Shown piece by piece: positions 10,530-19,125 of a stretch of DNA of 41,485 bases. Both the position numbers and the translations under genes were made by a program. The notes below the pieces were generated by a model. It worked only from the letters and a program-made list of their open reading frames with translations, was not told the DNA's origin and made no database searches. This DNA is from Antarctobacter aquimaris. Lineage in GTDB: Bacteria; Pseudomonadota; Alphaproteobacteria; Rhodobacterales; Rhodobacteraceae. The stretch lies in the NCBI RefSeq assembly GCF_900184945.1, contig NZ_FXYF01000024.1, forward strand, positions 1 through 41,485. Direction: 5' to 3'. Numbering within the stretch: position 1 is the first letter of the stretch; each line of letters begins with the position of its first letter.

Positions 10530-11132
10530 TTACCGCCCCAGCAGCAGCCGCAGGCCCAGTACCCCCAGAACCGCCGCCGCGACCCGGTCGATCACCGGCT
10601 TCATCCGCAGGTAGCCGGCGCGCGCCGGGGGCGTCGACAGCAGCGCGGCAAAGCCCGCGTAGACCGCCAGCTCCACCACGAAATGATTGAGCACGATCAG
10701 CCCCTTTTCGACCATGGTCACATCGGCGGGGAAGATCACCACCAGCACCGAGGCTGCAAACAGCACCGACTTGGGGTTCGACAGGTTCACCAGCGCCCCG
10801 CCGAGAAAGGCCTTGGCCCCCGGGCGCGCGCTGTCGGCCACTGGGTTCCTCGCATCGCGCCAGAGCTGGAAAGCGATCCACAGCAGGTAGAGCGCGCCGG
10901 CGATCTTCAGCACCAGGAAGGCGGCGGGGAACAGCCGGAACAGGATGTCGAGGCCCAGCAGCGCCGCGCCGGTCCAGAGCGCTGCCACCAGGCCCAGCCC
11001 CGCGCCGGTGGCGACCCCGGTGCGAAAGCCGCCGGCGATGGACTGGCGCAAGGCGAACAGCAGCGCCGGGCCGGGGGCCGCCATGGCCGCCAACAGGGTG
11101 AGGTTGAAGGCGAGCAGGTGAGTCCAGTCCAC
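10530..11132 (-). CDS. LysE/RhtB family amino-acid exporter
   Basis: An inner-membrane protein with about six hydrophobic segments and the LysE-family N-terminus [21 protein letters not shown], with GPALL typical of the family. Members export amino acids or derivatives such as lysine, homoserine or threonine; the substrate here is unknown. I place the start at GTG 11132 ([10 protein letters not shown]), because family members begin about here and a GGGGG run lies just upstream. A longer form from ATG 11186 adds 18 residues with no family support. The product is 200 residues. It is followed by gpt and preceded by fabI on the same strand. Confidence 0.88.
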   Translation of the reverse strand: MDWTHLLAFNLTLLAAMAAPGPALLFALRQSIAGGFRTGVATGAGLGLVAALWTGAALLGLDILFRLFPAAFLVLKIAGALYLLWIAFQLWRDARNPVADSARPGAKAFLGGALVNLSNPKSVLFAASVLVVIFPADVTMVEKGLIVLNHFVVELAVYAGFAALLSTPPARAGYLRMKPVIDRVAAAVLGVLGLRLLLGR

Positions 11133-11255
11133 GATGCCCCCGAAGCGCGTTTCGCGCAGCAGGCCAGAGCTTTCGCGTCCTGTCAAACGAAGAGGCCCCG
11201 GCGCGGGGGTCGGGGAACAATGTCTTTCGTCAGAGATGCGCGAAAGTCAGGCGGT

Positions 11256-12062
11256 TCAGCCCTTGGTGATGTCGGGCGCGTCGACCGCCTTCATGCCGAC
11301 GATGTGGTAACCGGCGTCGACGTGGTGCGTTTCACCCGTCACGCCGCTGCCGAGATCCGACAGCAGGTAGAGCGCCGATTTGCCCACGTCCTCGATCGTC
11401 ACGTTGCGCCGCAGCGGCGAGTTGTACTCGTTCCACTTCATGATGTAGCGGAAATCGCCGATGCCGCTGGCGGCCAAGGTCTTGATCGGCCCGGCGCTGA
11501 TCGCGTTGACGCGAATGCCGTCCTTGCCCAGGTCCTCGGCCAGATAGCGCACCGAGGCCTCCAGCGCCGCCTTGGCCACGCCCATCACGTTGTAATGCGG
11601 CATGATCCGCTCGGCGCCGTAATAGGTCAGGGTGACTGCGCTGCCGCCCTTCTTCATCATCTTTTCGGCCCGCTGCATCACGCTGGTGAAGCTGTAGACC
11701 GAGATGTCCATGGTCATGGTGAAATTGGCCTTGGAGGTGTTCACGTAGCGGCCGCGCAGTTCATTCTTGTCGGAAAAGCCGATCGCGTGGACCACGAAAT
11801 CCAGGCTGTCCCAGCGGTCTTTCAGCCCGGCAAACAGCGCGTCGATCGACGCCTCGTCACCGACATCGCAGGGCAGCACGAAATCCGATTCCAACTGCCC
11901 GGCCAGCGGATCGACCCGCTTTTTCAGCGCCTCGCCCTGGTAGGAAAAGGCCAGTTCGGCCCCCGCGTCCGCGCAGGCCTTGGCGATCCCCCAGGCGATC
12001 GACTTGTCGTTGGCAAGCCCCATGATCAGGCCGCGTTTTCCCGCCATCAACTGGTTTGACAT
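11256..12062 (-). CDS. fabI: enoyl-[acyl-carrier-protein] reductase (NADH)
   Basis: FabI performs the last reduction of each fatty-acid elongation cycle. The 268-residue short-chain dehydrogenase-type protein has the FabI NAD site GLANDKSIAWGIAKA (about residues 15-29) and the catalytic pair Tyr157/Lys164 in YNVMGVAK, numbered one off from the E. coli enzyme. It also has the SAGPIKTLAASGIGDF segment. The ATG at 12062 follows AAAGAGG with 5-base spacing. An upstream extension of the open frame lacks family similarity. It is divergent from pdxH across 160 bases that must hold both promoters. Triclosan-type inhibitors act on this family. Confidence 0.97.
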   Translation of the reverse strand: MSNQLMAGKRGLIMGLANDKSIAWGIAKACADAGAELAFSYQGEALKKRVDPLAGQLESDFVLPCDVGDEASIDALFAGLKDRWDSLDFVVHAIGFSDKNELRGRYVNTSKANFTMTMDISVYSFTSVMQRAEKMMKKGGSAVTLTYYGAERIMPHYNVMGVAKAALEASVRYLAEDLGKDGIRVNAISAGPIKTLAASGIGDFRYIMKWNEYNSPLRRNVTIEDVGKSALYLLSDLGSGVTGETHHVDAGYHIVGMKAVDAPDITKG

Positions 12063-12222
12063 GATCGCCTCTTTTCCCGGAACCTCGTTGCTGCGAGCAT
12101 TAGGCGATCGGCCACCGGCCATCAAGTGCGCCGTTCGCGCAAGACCGCCCTTGCATCCCGGGCGACACGCGCCACATTGCGCCATCGGACCCGATCCTGG
12201 AAAATGACGAAGGAGCCACACC

Positions 12223-12828
12223 ATGAGCGATCGCAGCGGACATTTCGCCGGGGACGATCCCTTTGCCATCGCACGCAGCTGGCTGGCCGAGGCCGAGGGT
12301 GCGGAGCCGAACGACCCCAATGCCATTGCGCTGGCCACGGTCGATGCCGACGGTCTGCCCAACGTGCGCATGGTGCTGCTGAAGGAGGTCGAGGCCGACG
12401 CCTTTGTCTTTTACACCAACTACGAAAGCCGCAAGGCGCAGGAGATCGCCCAGTCCGGCAAGGCCGCCTTCGTGATGCACTGGAAGTCCCTGCGCCGCCA
12501 GGTGCGGGTGCGCGGCCTGGTCGAGAAGGAGGACGGCCCGCTGGCCGATGCCTATTACGAGAGCCGCTCGCTCAAGAGCCGCCTGGGTGCCTGGGCCAGC
12601 CACCAGAGCCAGCCGCTGTCGTCGCGCGCGGCGCTGATGGCCGAGGTCGCCCGCGTCACCGCGCGGCACGGCACAAATCCGCCGCGGCCGCCGTTCTGGG
12701 GCGGTTTCCGCATCCGCCCGCTGGAGATCGAGTTCTGGGCCGACGGGGCATTCCGGCTGCACGACCGGTTCCGTTGGTATAGGTCGGATCTGGCGCAGGA
12801 CTGGATTATCGACCGGCTCAATCCATAG
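12223..12828 (+). CDS. pdxH: pyridoxamine 5'-phosphate oxidase
   Basis: An FMN-dependent oxidase that makes pyridoxal 5'-phosphate from PNP or PMP. The 201-residue product carries the split-barrel core with [10 protein letters not shown] and [12 protein letters not shown] for FMN binding. The C-terminal dimerisation region has [23 protein letters not shown] and DRFRWYRSD, as in E. coli PdxH. An AAGGAG Shine-Dalgarno precedes the ATG (gaaggagccacacc-ATG). It is transcribed away from fabI. The stop is 157 bases before the cold-shock gene, and no hairpin terminator is seen after it. Confidence 0.96.
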   Translation: MSDRSGHFAGDDPFAIARSWLAEAEGAEPNDPNAIALATVDADGLPNVRMVLLKEVEADAFVFYTNYESRKAQEIAQSGKAAFVMHWKSLRRQVRVRGLVEKEDGPLADAYYESRSLKSRLGAWASHQSQPLSSRAALMAEVARVTARHGTNPPRPPFWGGFRIRPLEIEFWADGAFRLHDRFRWYRSDLAQDWIIDRLNP

Positions 12829-12852
12829 AAGGCTTTGTTTCAAAAAGAAAAA

Positions 12853-12867
12853 TTCACGTTACGTGAA
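12853..12867. promoter_or_regulatory. perfect interrupted palindrome upstream of the cold-shock gene
   Basis: TTCACG-TTA-CGTGAA is a perfect 6-base inverted repeat around a 3-base centre. It sits in the AT-richer gap between pdxH and the cold-shock gene, 29 bases before a TTGACA box. The form suits a dimeric transcription factor operator. I do not recognise the regulator. Confidence 0.45.
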
Positions 12868-12895
12868 ATGCGGCAAGGTTTCGCTCCTGGAATAG

Positions 12896-12925
12896 TTGAC
12901 ACAAATTAACCTCTTTGCATGGTAT
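12896..12925 (+). promoter_or_regulatory. candidate sigma-70 promoter of the cold-shock gene
   Basis: A perfect -35 box (TTGACA, 12896-12901) is followed 17-18 bases later by a weak -10 (ATGGTA or TGGTAT, 12919-12925). Transcription from here would give a 5' leader of about 55 bases before the first ATG. Confidence 0.4.
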
Positions 12926-12985
12926 TGCCATGCCCTGACCCTGTGATCCAAGGCTTGTCATTGGGGATGAGTTGGGTGCGAAACG

Positions 12986-13519
12986 ATGATATTGGGTCAG
13001 ATGGACAAGGAGAAGCAGACGGTCTCCGGACGCGTGAAATGGTTCGATCCGTCCAAGGGATTCGGGTTTGTGGTGTCGGACGAGGGCGGGCCTGACATCC
13101 TGCTGCACGCGAACGTCCTGCGCAACTTCGGACAGAGTTCGGTCGCCGATGGCGCCCGGATCGAGATCGAGGTGCAGCGCACCGATCGCGGCGTGCAGGC
13201 GACCCAGGTGCTGAAGGTCGAACCGCCCGAGGTTCCCGACAGCGCGCCGCTGGCGGATTTCGAGCATATCGACCCCGAGGTGCTGGCGCAGGCCGTGCTG
13301 GAACCGGCCCGGGTGAAATGGTTCGACAAGGCCAAGGGTTTCGGGTTTGCAAATGTGTTCGGAAAGCCCGAAGATGTGTTCATTCATATCGAGGTCCTGC
13401 GCCGCTCGGGCCTCGCGGATTTGCAGCCGGGCGAGGCCCTTGCAATCCGCGTGGTCGATGGCAAGCGCGGACGCATGGCGATGGAAGTGAACGCATGGGA
13501 AAGCGCCTTGTCGCGTTAA
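12986..13519 (+). CDS. cold-shock protein with two cold-shock domains
   Basis: A nucleic-acid-binding protein with two tandem cold-shock domains (about residues 12-75 and 107-170). Each keeps both RNA-binding motifs: KGFGFVV with DILLHAN in the first, and KGFGFAN with DVFIHIE in the second. The domains are joined by an acidic linker. Single-domain Csp proteins are about 70 residues; this 177-residue double form is typical of Alphaproteobacteria. ATG codons at 12986 and 13001 are both possible and neither has a good Shine-Dalgarno. The 3' end overlaps the next gene by 25 bases, so the two are probably co-translated. Confidence 0.93.
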   Translation: MILGQMDKEKQTVSGRVKWFDPSKGFGFVVSDEGGPDILLHANVLRNFGQSSVADGARIEIEVQRTDRGVQATQVLKVEPPEVPDSAPLADFEHIDPEVLAQAVLEPARVKWFDKAKGFGFANVFGKPEDVFIHIEVLRRSGLADLQPGEALAIRVVDGKRGRMAMEVNAWESALSR

Positions 13520-14304
13520 GCATTGTTGCCGCGCTGATCGCGTGGCCTGGATTTGCACAGGAAGACGGTCCCGCCGAGGCCGGCGCGCAGGAAACGCCCC
13601 CGGTGGCCGCGGTCGCGACCAGGGAAGAGCCGGTCGCCGCGACCTCGCCGCCAAAGCCGGTGGTCCCGGTCCCGGCCGAAGTGGCCCCCGAAGATGGTGT
13701 TCCGTCCGGCGATGCGCCGGTTTCGGCCGACGCGGCGGACCCTGCCGCAACGCCGGACGCGGGCGAAGACCCGGACCCCGTGGTGACCGCCGAACCGGTG
13801 GACGAACCCCCGCCGATCGATCCGATCCTGCCGATCGGTGACGAGCCGCTAAGCGAAGTGGAGCCCGATACGGTGGCGGCGTCCGACCCGGACAATGCCA
13901 TCGGCGCCTGCCGCGCCGACACGGTCTATATCCGGGGCGATTTCGGCAAGGCGCGCTTTACCGTCGACGTGGCCCGCACCGCGGCCGAACGCTCGCAGGG
14001 GTTGATGAACGTCGAGTCGATGCCCGCCAGCAAGGGCATGCTGTTCGTCTACCCGGCGCCGCAAGCGGTGGCCTTCTGGATGAAGAACACGCTGATTCCG
14101 CTGGACATGATCTTTGCCGACAGCCGTGGCGTCGTGGTCAAGGTGCATGACAGCGCCATCCCGGGTGACCTGACATCGATTCCCGGCGGGGACGACGTGC
14201 AGTTCGTGCTGGAGATCAACGGCGGGCTGGCCCGGATGATGGGCATCACCGAGGGGGCTGAACTGCGTCACCCGGCGGTGCGGCGCGCGGCCTGGCGCTG
14301 CTGA
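13495..14304 (+). CDS. secreted DUF192 protein with long Pro/Ala/acidic linker
   Basis: A 269-residue protein. It has an N-terminal signal peptide (about 1-22, MGKRLVALSIVAALIAWPGFA), then a low-complexity linker rich in Pro, Ala, Glu and Asp (about 23-135). The C-terminal DUF192 domain (about 140-262) carries the family features ERSQGLMNVESMP, GMLFVYP and FWMKNTLIPLDMIF. DUF192 proteins are small periplasmic or secreted beta-rich proteins of unknown function; most lack such a long linker. The ATG at 13495 lies inside the end of the cold-shock gene in another frame, with GGAAG 8 bases upstream. Expression is therefore probably linked to that gene. Confidence 0.9.
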   Translation: MGKRLVALSIVAALIAWPGFAQEDGPAEAGAQETPPVAAVATREEPVAATSPPKPVVPVPAEVAPEDGVPSGDAPVSADAADPAATPDAGEDPDPVVTAEPVDEPPPIDPILPIGDEPLSEVEPDTVAASDPDNAIGACRADTVYIRGDFGKARFTVDVARTAAERSQGLMNVESMPASKGMLFVYPAPQAVAFWMKNTLIPLDMIFADSRGVVVKVHDSAIPGDLTSIPGGDDVQFVLEINGGLARMMGITEGAELRHPAVRRAAWRC

Positions 14305-14357
14305 CCTGCGATTGGGTCTTTTCAAGTCGAACCGGGGCGGCTAGACCGCTTCGGTGT

Positions 14358-14434
14358 CGGGGCGTGGCGCAGCCTGGTAGCGCGTCTGTTTTGGGTACAG
14401 AAGGTCGTGAGTTCGAATCTCGCCGCCCCGACCA
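14358..14434 (+). tRNA. tRNA-Pro (anticodon TGG)
   Basis: A 77-base cloverleaf. The acceptor stem is CGGGGCG/CGCCCCG with discriminator A and an encoded CCA. The D arm is GCGC..GCGC, the anticodon stem TCTGT/ACAGA encloses the loop TTTGGGT (anticodon TGG), and the T arm is GTGAG-TTCGAAT-CTCGC. It is followed at once by a short T-run (14435-14439). It lies 53 bases after the DUF192 gene. No integrase or duplicated 3' end is seen near it. Confidence 0.97.
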
Positions 14435-14708
14435 TTTTTCCTCCTTTGCGACGTGACCCTTGCCGCCGCGCGGCCCCATGCCTGCGCGTGCCGTCGTGCT
14501 GTTGAGTCGGTGCATCGGCGTCGCGAGCGACATGCACCGCGACAGCCCGCCGTTCGGGCAGTTCCGAGCGCCCAGGCCAATGCCACAGTCCATCCGCCGC
14601 TGTCAGGACGTGCAACGTGCCCCGAAACGCCTGAACAGGTGCGGGGGAGGAGGTGGGGGACCTTGTCCCGCGCTTCAGGGAATCGGGACCGGTCATCGGT
14701 GTTGCACG

Positions 14709-14724
14709 TGTTCCACGCGCAACA
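14709..14724. promoter_or_regulatory. parS-like sequence within a hairpin
   Basis: TGTTCCACGCGCAACA matches the ParB-binding parS form TGTTYCACGTGRAACA at 14 of 16 positions. The two mismatches fall in the right half, one of them in the CACGTG core. It overlaps a second partial match that starts at 14700 (TGTTGCACGTG). The sequence also forms a hairpin, GTGTTGC...GCAACAC (14699-14725). Function is uncertain; known parS sites are usually close to the origin and fit the consensus better. Confidence 0.3.
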
Positions 14725-14950
14725 CCCGCGATCACCCGGATGCTTAACGAAAATTAACCGTCCGGACGCCCGGACCTGATGCGGCTCTCAAGGTTTTGTG
14801 GATAAACTGCCCGGAGCCTTTGCATTTCCAAGACTTGCCGCATTGCAGAAATTCTTAACGCAACAGCCCTGAATCGGTGAACCCCTACCGCCCCTAGTGG
14901 TTCGCCCTCGGGTCAACACCAAATATATGTAGATAACGTGAAAAAAGCCG

Positions 14951-14980
14951 TTGACGACTCTGCGTCGCAAAAGCCATCTT
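14951..14980 (+). promoter_or_regulatory. possible nrdJ promoter
   Basis: A TTGACG -35-like box (14951-14956) is followed after 18 bases by a weak CATCTT -10-like box (14975-14980). A start near 14987 would place the palindrome at 15000-15017 just downstream of the transcription start and give a leader of about 170 bases. The -10 is poor, so this is tentative. Confidence 0.3.
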
Positions 14981-14999
14981 GTGCAGGCCGGTCGGGACA

Positions 15000-15017
15000 C
15001 CCACTAGATGTTGTGGG
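15000..15017. promoter_or_regulatory. palindrome resembling an NrdR box
   Basis: CCCACTAGATGTTGTGGG has perfect 5-base arms (CCCAC/GTGGG). Its inner 16 bases match the NrdR-box pattern ACACTATATATTGTGT at 12 positions. NrdR is the nucleotide-sensing repressor of ribonucleotide reductase genes, so location just upstream of nrdJ fits. A much weaker look-alike (ACACCAAATATATGTA) is at 14916-14931, but its spacing (85 bases) is not the usual pair spacing. The arms could also pair as an RNA hairpin. Confidence 0.4.
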
Positions 15018-15055
15018 GGCTGGCAAGAGACAGACAAGCAAAGCAGACAACGACA

Positions 15056-15160
15056 CGAGGGCTTGTCCCTCGGCCCGCGCGGCAACCGCGGGACCTGCCT
15101 GGCTGTCCCTTTCCGACCCCGACTGGCACGACATACACGGGACAGCACTACGGGGCAGGG
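15056..15160 (+). promoter_or_regulatory. structured 5' leader of nrdJ with a pairable Shine-Dalgarno
   Basis: Three perfect helices can be read in this order: CGAGGG/CCCTCG (15056-15072), CCCGCG/CGCGGG (15074-15092), and a nested two-part arm. In that arm GCTGTCCC (15102-15109) pairs with GGGACAGC (15139-15146), and outside it CCTGCC (15094-15099) pairs with GGCAGG (15154-15159). The last segment is the only Shine-Dalgarno-like sequence before the nrdJ ATG at 15161, so the folded form would hide it. A CCCC run (15117-15120) could pair with GGGG (15152-15155) as an alternative. This design suggests control of translation by a ligand, protein or temperature. I cannot match it to the B12 riboswitch core. 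Confidence 0.5.
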
Positions 15161-18100
15161 ATGAAAATCGAAAGACGGTTCACCAAATCGGGGCAGGACG
15201 CATACGCGGAGATCGCCTTCGTCACCACCAAGTCAGAAATCCGCAATCCGGACGGCAAGGCCGTGTTTTGCCTCGACAAGCTCGAGGTGCCGGCAGGCTG
15301 GAGCCAGGTGGCAAGCGACGTGATCGCGCAGAAATACTTCCGCAAGGCCGGCGTTCCGGTCGAGCTGAAGCGCGTCCCCGAAGAGGGTGTTCCGGAATTC
15401 CTGTGGCGGTCGGTTCCTGCCGGCAAGGACACCGAGCGCACCGGCGAGATCAGCGCGCGCCAGGTGTTCGACCGGCTGGCCGGCGCCTGGACCTACTGGG
15501 GCTGGAAGGGTGGCTATTTCTCGACCGAGGAAGACGCCCGCACCTATTTCGACGAGATGCGCTTCATGCTGGCCACGCAGATGGCCGCGCCGAACAGCCC
15601 GCAGTGGTTCAACACCGGCCTGCATTGGGCCTACGGCATCGACGGCCCGAGCCAGGGCCATTTCTACGTCGATTACAAAACCGGCAAACTGGTCAAGTCG
15701 AAGTCGGCCTACGAGCATCCGCAGCCGCACGCCTGCTTCATCCAGTCGGTTTCCGATGACCTGGTGAACGAAGGTGGCATCATGGACCTGTGGGTCCGCG
15801 AGGCGCGGCTCTTCAAGTATGGTTCTGGCACCGGCACGAACTTCTCCTCCCTGCGTGCCGAGGGCGAGGCTCTGTCAGGCGGAGGCAAGTCCTCCGGCCT
15901 GATGGGGTTTCTCAAGATCGGCGACCGGGCAGCCGGCGCGATCAAGTCCGGCGGTACGACCCGTCGAGCAGCGAAGATGGTGATTTGCGACGCCGATCAC
16001 CCCGACATCGAAGCCTTCATCAACTGGAAAGTGCGCGAAGAGCAGAAGGTGGCGTCCATCGTCGCCGGCTCGAAGATGCACGAAAAAATGTTGAACGGGA
16101 TCTTCGCGGCCATTCGGGCCTGGGACGGGGCAGAGGAAGACGCGTATGAGCCCAACAAGAACGAGACCCTGAAGGCGGCCATCCGTGCCGCCAAGGGCGC
16201 CATGATCCCCGAGACCTATATCAAGCGCGTGCTCGACTACGCACGCCAGGGCTATGCCTCGATCGAGTTCCCGACCTACGACACGGACTGGGACTCCGAA
16301 GCCTATGCCTCGGTCTCGGGGCAGAATTCCAACAACTCCATCCGCGTCACCGATGCCTTCCTGAAGGCAGTGCGCGAGGATGGAGACTGGGAACTGATCC
16401 GCCGCACCGACGGCAAGGTCGCCCGCACCATCAAGGCGCGTGACCTGTGGGAGCAGGTGGGCCACGCGGCCTGGGCCTGCGCCGACCCGGGCATCCAGTT
16501 CCACGACACCGTCAACGCCTGGCACACCTGCCCCGAAGACGGCGCGATCCGCGGTTCGAACCCCTGCTCGGAGTACATGTTCCTCGACGACACGGCCTGC
16601 AACCTGGCCTCGATGAACCTGCTGACCTTCCTGCATGACGGCAAGTTCGACGCCGAAGGCTACATGCACGCCACGCGGCTGTGGACCCTGACGCTGGAAA
16701 TCTCGGTGACCATGGCGCAGTTCCCGTCCAAGGAAATCGCGCAGTTGTCCTATGACTTCCGCACGCTGGGCCTGGGCTATGCCAACATCGGCGGGCTGCT
16801 GATGAACATGGGCTTTGGCTACGACTCGGACGAGGGCCGGGCGCTGTGCGGCGCGCTGACCGCGATCATGACCGGCACCGCCTATGCCACCTCGGCCGAG
16901 ATGGCGGGCGAACTGGGCGCCTTCGACGGCTTTGCCCGCAACCGCGAACACATGTTGCGTGTCATCCGCAACCACCGCAACGCCGCCCTGGGCGCGACCG
17001 AAGGCTACGAGCAACTGGCGGTTAAGCCGGTCGCGCTGGACCACGTCAACTGCCCGGACGAAACCCTGGTGCAACTGGCGGTCTCGGCCTGGGACGAGGC
17101 GCTGCGGCTGGGCGAAAAGCATGGCTACCGCAACGCGCAGGTTTCGGTGATCGCGCCGACAGGCACCATCGGCCTGGTCATGGACTGCGACACCACCGGG
17201 ATCGAGCCGGACTTTGCCCTGGTGAAGTTCAAGAAGCTCGCCGGCGGCGGTTACTTCAAGATCATCAACCGCTCGGTTCCTGCGGCGCTGGAGAACCTCG
17301 GCTATTCCTCCAGCCAGATCGAGGAGATCATCTCCTACGCGGTGGGCCACCAGACGCTGGGCAACGCGCCGGGCATCAACCACACCGCGCTGATCGGCCA
17401 CGGCTTTGGCCCGGCGCAGATCGAAAAGATCGAGGCCGCGCTGGCCTCGGCCTTCGATATCCGCTTTGTCTTCAACCAGTGGACCCTGGGCGAGGCCTTC
17501 TGCCGCGACGTGCTGGGCATCCCGACAGACAAGCTGAACGACCCGTCCTTCGACATGCTGCGCCACCTCGGCTTCAGCAAGAAGGACATCGAGGCGGCCA
17601 ACGACCACGTCTGCGGGACGATGACGCTGGAAGGCGCGCCCTTCCTCAAGGACGAGCACCTGACCGTGTTCGACTGCGCCAACCCTTGCGGCAAGAAGGG
17701 CAAGCGCTTCCTGTCGGTCGACAGCCACATCTACATGATGGCCGCGGCGCAGTCGTTCATCTCGGGCGCGATCTCGAAGACGATCAACATGTCGAACACC
17801 GCCACCATCGAGGACTGCCAGAAGGCCTACGAATTGTCCTGGTCGCTGGGGGTGAAGGCCAACGCGCTCTACCGTGATGGCTCCAAGCTGTCGCAGCCGC
17901 TCGCCGCCTCGCTGGTCGAGGACGACGACGAGGCCGCCGAGGTCCTGGAGACCGGCACGCCGCACGAAAGGGCGCAGGTGCTGGCCGAGAAGATCGTCGA
18001 GAAGATCGTCATCAAGGAAGTGATGAAGTCGCACCGGACCAAGATGCCGGAGCGCCGCAAGGGTTACACCCAGAAGGCGATCGTCGGCGGGCACAAGGTC

Positions 18101-18823
18101 TACCTGCGCACCGGCGAATACCAGGACGGCACGCTGGGCGAGATCTTCATCGACATGCACAAGGAAGGCGCCGGCTTCCGCGCGATGATGAACAACTTTG
18201 CCATCGCGGTCTCCGTGGGTCTTCAGTACGGGGTGCCGCTGGAGGAGTTCGTCGACGCCTTCACCTTTACCAAGTTCGAACCGGCGGGGATGGTGCAGGG
18301 CAACGACTCGATCAAGAACGCGACCTCGATCCTCGATTACATCTTCCGCGAACTGGCCGTGTCCTACCTGGACCGCACCGACCTGGCCCATGTCAAACCC
18401 GAAGGCGCCACCTTCGACGACATCGGCCGCGGCGAGGAAGAGGGCGTGTCGAACGTCAAGGAGTTGAGCGAAAGCGCGGCCTCGCGGTCTCTCGAAGTGC
18501 TCAAGCAGATCAGCTCGACCGGCTACCTGCGCAAGCGGTTGCCGCAGGAACTGATCGTGTTGCAGGGCGGCCAGGCGGCCGTGGCGCTGGAGGCCGGCAC
18601 CGACGCCGAGCAGGTGCTGCGCACGCTGGTGCCCGCCACGGCAGCCGGTCCCCGGGCCAGTGTCTCGGCGACCTCGACCATTGCCGTCACGGCGGCGGTC
18701 AGCCGGGCCCGGATGCAGGGCTACGAGGGCGAGGCCTGCGGCGAGTGCGGCAACTACACGCTGGTGCGCAACGGCACCTGCATGAAGTGCAACACCTGCG
18801 GCGGCACGAGCGGCTGCAGCTGA
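15161..18823 (+). CDS. nrdJ: vitamin B12-dependent (class II) ribonucleoside-diphosphate reductase
   Basis: This adenosylcobalamin-dependent enzyme reduces ribonucleotides to deoxyribonucleotides with or without oxygen. The 1220-residue length is that of the large proteobacterial NrdJ type. Visible segments are [15 protein letters not shown], the substrate-site stretch [30 protein letters not shown], the radical-site [20 protein letters not shown], and [26 protein letters not shown]-type region lies at about 965-1060. A C-terminal four-cysteine tail (CGECGNYTL...CMKCNTCGG) probably serves in re-reduction or metal binding. No NrdAB genes are in the window. The ATG at 15161 gives the family N-terminus MKIERRFTK; the frame is open upstream only by chance. 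Confidence 0.97.
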   Translation: MKIERRFTKSGQDAYAEIAFVTTKSEIRNPDGKAVFCLDKLEVPAGWSQVASDVIAQKYFRKAGVPVELKRVPEEGVPEFLWRSVPAGKDTERTGEISARQVFDRLAGAWTYWGWKGGYFSTEEDARTYFDEMRFMLATQMAAPNSPQWFNTGLHWAYGIDGPSQGHFYVDYKTGKLVKSKSAYEHPQPHACFIQSVSDDLVNEGGIMDLWVREARLFKYGSGTGTNFSSLRAEGEALSGGGKSSGLMGFLKIGDRAAGAIKSGGTTRRAAKMVICDADHPDIEAFINWKVREEQKVASIVAGSKMHEKMLNGIFAAIRAWDGAEEDAYEPNKNETLKAAIRAAKGAMIPETYIKRVLDYARQGYASIEFPTYDTDWDSEAYASVSGQNSNNSIRVTDAFLKAVREDGDWELIRRTDGKVARTIKARDLWEQVGHAAWACADPGIQFHDTVNAWHTCPEDGAIRGSNPCSEYMFLDDTACNLASMNLLTFLHDGKFDAEGYMHATRLWTLTLEISVTMAQFPSKEIAQLSYDFRTLGLGYANIGGLLMNMGFGYDSDEGRALCGALTAIMTGTAYATSAEMAGELGAFDGFARNREHMLRVIRNHRNAALGATEGYEQLAVKPVALDHVNCPDETLVQLAVSAWDEALRLGEKHGYRNAQVSVIAPTGTIGLVMDCDTTGIEPDFALVKFKKLAGGGYFKIINRSVPAALENLGYSSSQIEEIISYAVGHQTLGNAPGINHTALIGHGFGPAQIEKIEAALASAFDIRFVFNQWTLGEAFCRDVLGIPTDKLNDPSFDMLRHLGFSKKDIEAANDHVCGTMTLEGAPFLKDEHLTVFDCANPCGKKGKRFLSVDSHIYMMAAAQSFISGAISKTINMSNTATIEDCQKAYELSWSLGVKANALYRDGSKLSQPLAASLVEDDDEAAEVLETGTPHERAQVLAEKIVEKIVIKEVMKSHRTKMPERRKGYTQKAIVGGHKVYLRTGEYQDGTLGEIFIDMHKEGAGFRAMMNNFAIAVSVGLQYGVPLEEFVDAFTFTKFEPAGMVQGNDSIKNATSILDYIFRELAVSYLDRTDLAHVKPEGATFDDIGRGEEEGVSNVKELSESAASRSLEVLKQISSTGYLRKRLPQELIVLQGGQAAVALEAGTDAEQVLRTLVPATAAGPRASVSATSTIAVTAAVSRARMQGYEGEACGECGNYTLVRNGTCMKCNTCGGTSGCS

Positions 18824-18828
18824 GGACC

Positions 18829-19125
18829 ATGGCGATGGACACTTTCCGCCTCGACTGCGTGCTCGAATGGGATGGCCATGTGAGCGATCCCATGACCCTC
18901 ACGGTCAGCGTGACGGGCGAGGGGCTGGCGGGCGAGGGGACAGGCTCCTTTGCCATGCCGCGCCGCTTCATCGGCACGGCGATGCGCAGCGAAAGCCTGC
19001 CGCGCGCCGTCGCCCATGACGGCAGTGGCTTTGATCTGGAGGTGACCCGTTTCGACATGATGACGGGCATTGCCTACTACCGCACCGTCGGAGCCCTGCC
19101 TTTCGGGGCACGGCGGAGCGCATAG
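18829..19125 (+). CDS. small conserved-looking protein coupled to nrdJ
   Basis: A 98-residue acidic protein that starts 5 bases after the nrdJ stop (ATG at 18829, a second ATG at 18835). That spacing suggests translation coupled to nrdJ. It begins MAMDTFRLDCVLEWDGHVSD and has alternating hydrophobic and polar stretches like a small beta-rich cytosolic domain, without a signal peptide or membrane segment. I do not recognise the family. Its position suggests a role near ribonucleotide reduction or a simple hitch-hiking gene. A Shine-Dalgarno-like GAGGA lies within the nrdJ stop region. Confidence 0.7.
   Translation: MAMDTFRLDCVLEWDGHVSDPMTLTVSVTGEGLAGEGTGSFAMPRRFIGTAMRSESLPRAVAHDGSGFDLEVTRFDMMTGIAYYRTVGALPFGARRSA

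Larger units (their letters stand above)
14435..15160. other. 726-base intergenic region between tRNA-Pro and nrdJ
   Basis: No convincing gene is visible. The first 260 bases are GC-rich and featureless apart from short hairpins. A 12-pair hairpin containing a near-parS sequence lies at 14699-14725. From about 14740 the base composition becomes richer in A and T, as expected for a promoter. The region then holds a TTGACG box (14951-14956), an 18-base palindrome (15000-15017) and a structured leader (15056-15160) directly before the nrdJ ATG. Those elements are listed separately. Confidence 0.6.

Noticed and set aside
14358-14434. tRNA-Pro as an attachment site for an integrated element
   Set aside because: No integrase, no duplicated tRNA 3' end and no foreign gene block next to it.
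14742-14760. Possible CtrA site (TTAACGAAAATTAACC)
   Set aside because: The two TTAA halves are 6 bases apart; the CtrA full site needs 7.
15056-15160. Classical cobalamin riboswitch upstream of nrdJ
   Set aside because: ACCTGCCTGGC recalls part of a B12 box, but I cannot find the conserved core segments in the right order, and a B12-using enzyme would not be expected to be shut off by B12.
15875-18391. 838-codon minus-strand open frame inside nrdJ
   Set aside because: Antisense shadow of nrdJ; no recognisable domain.
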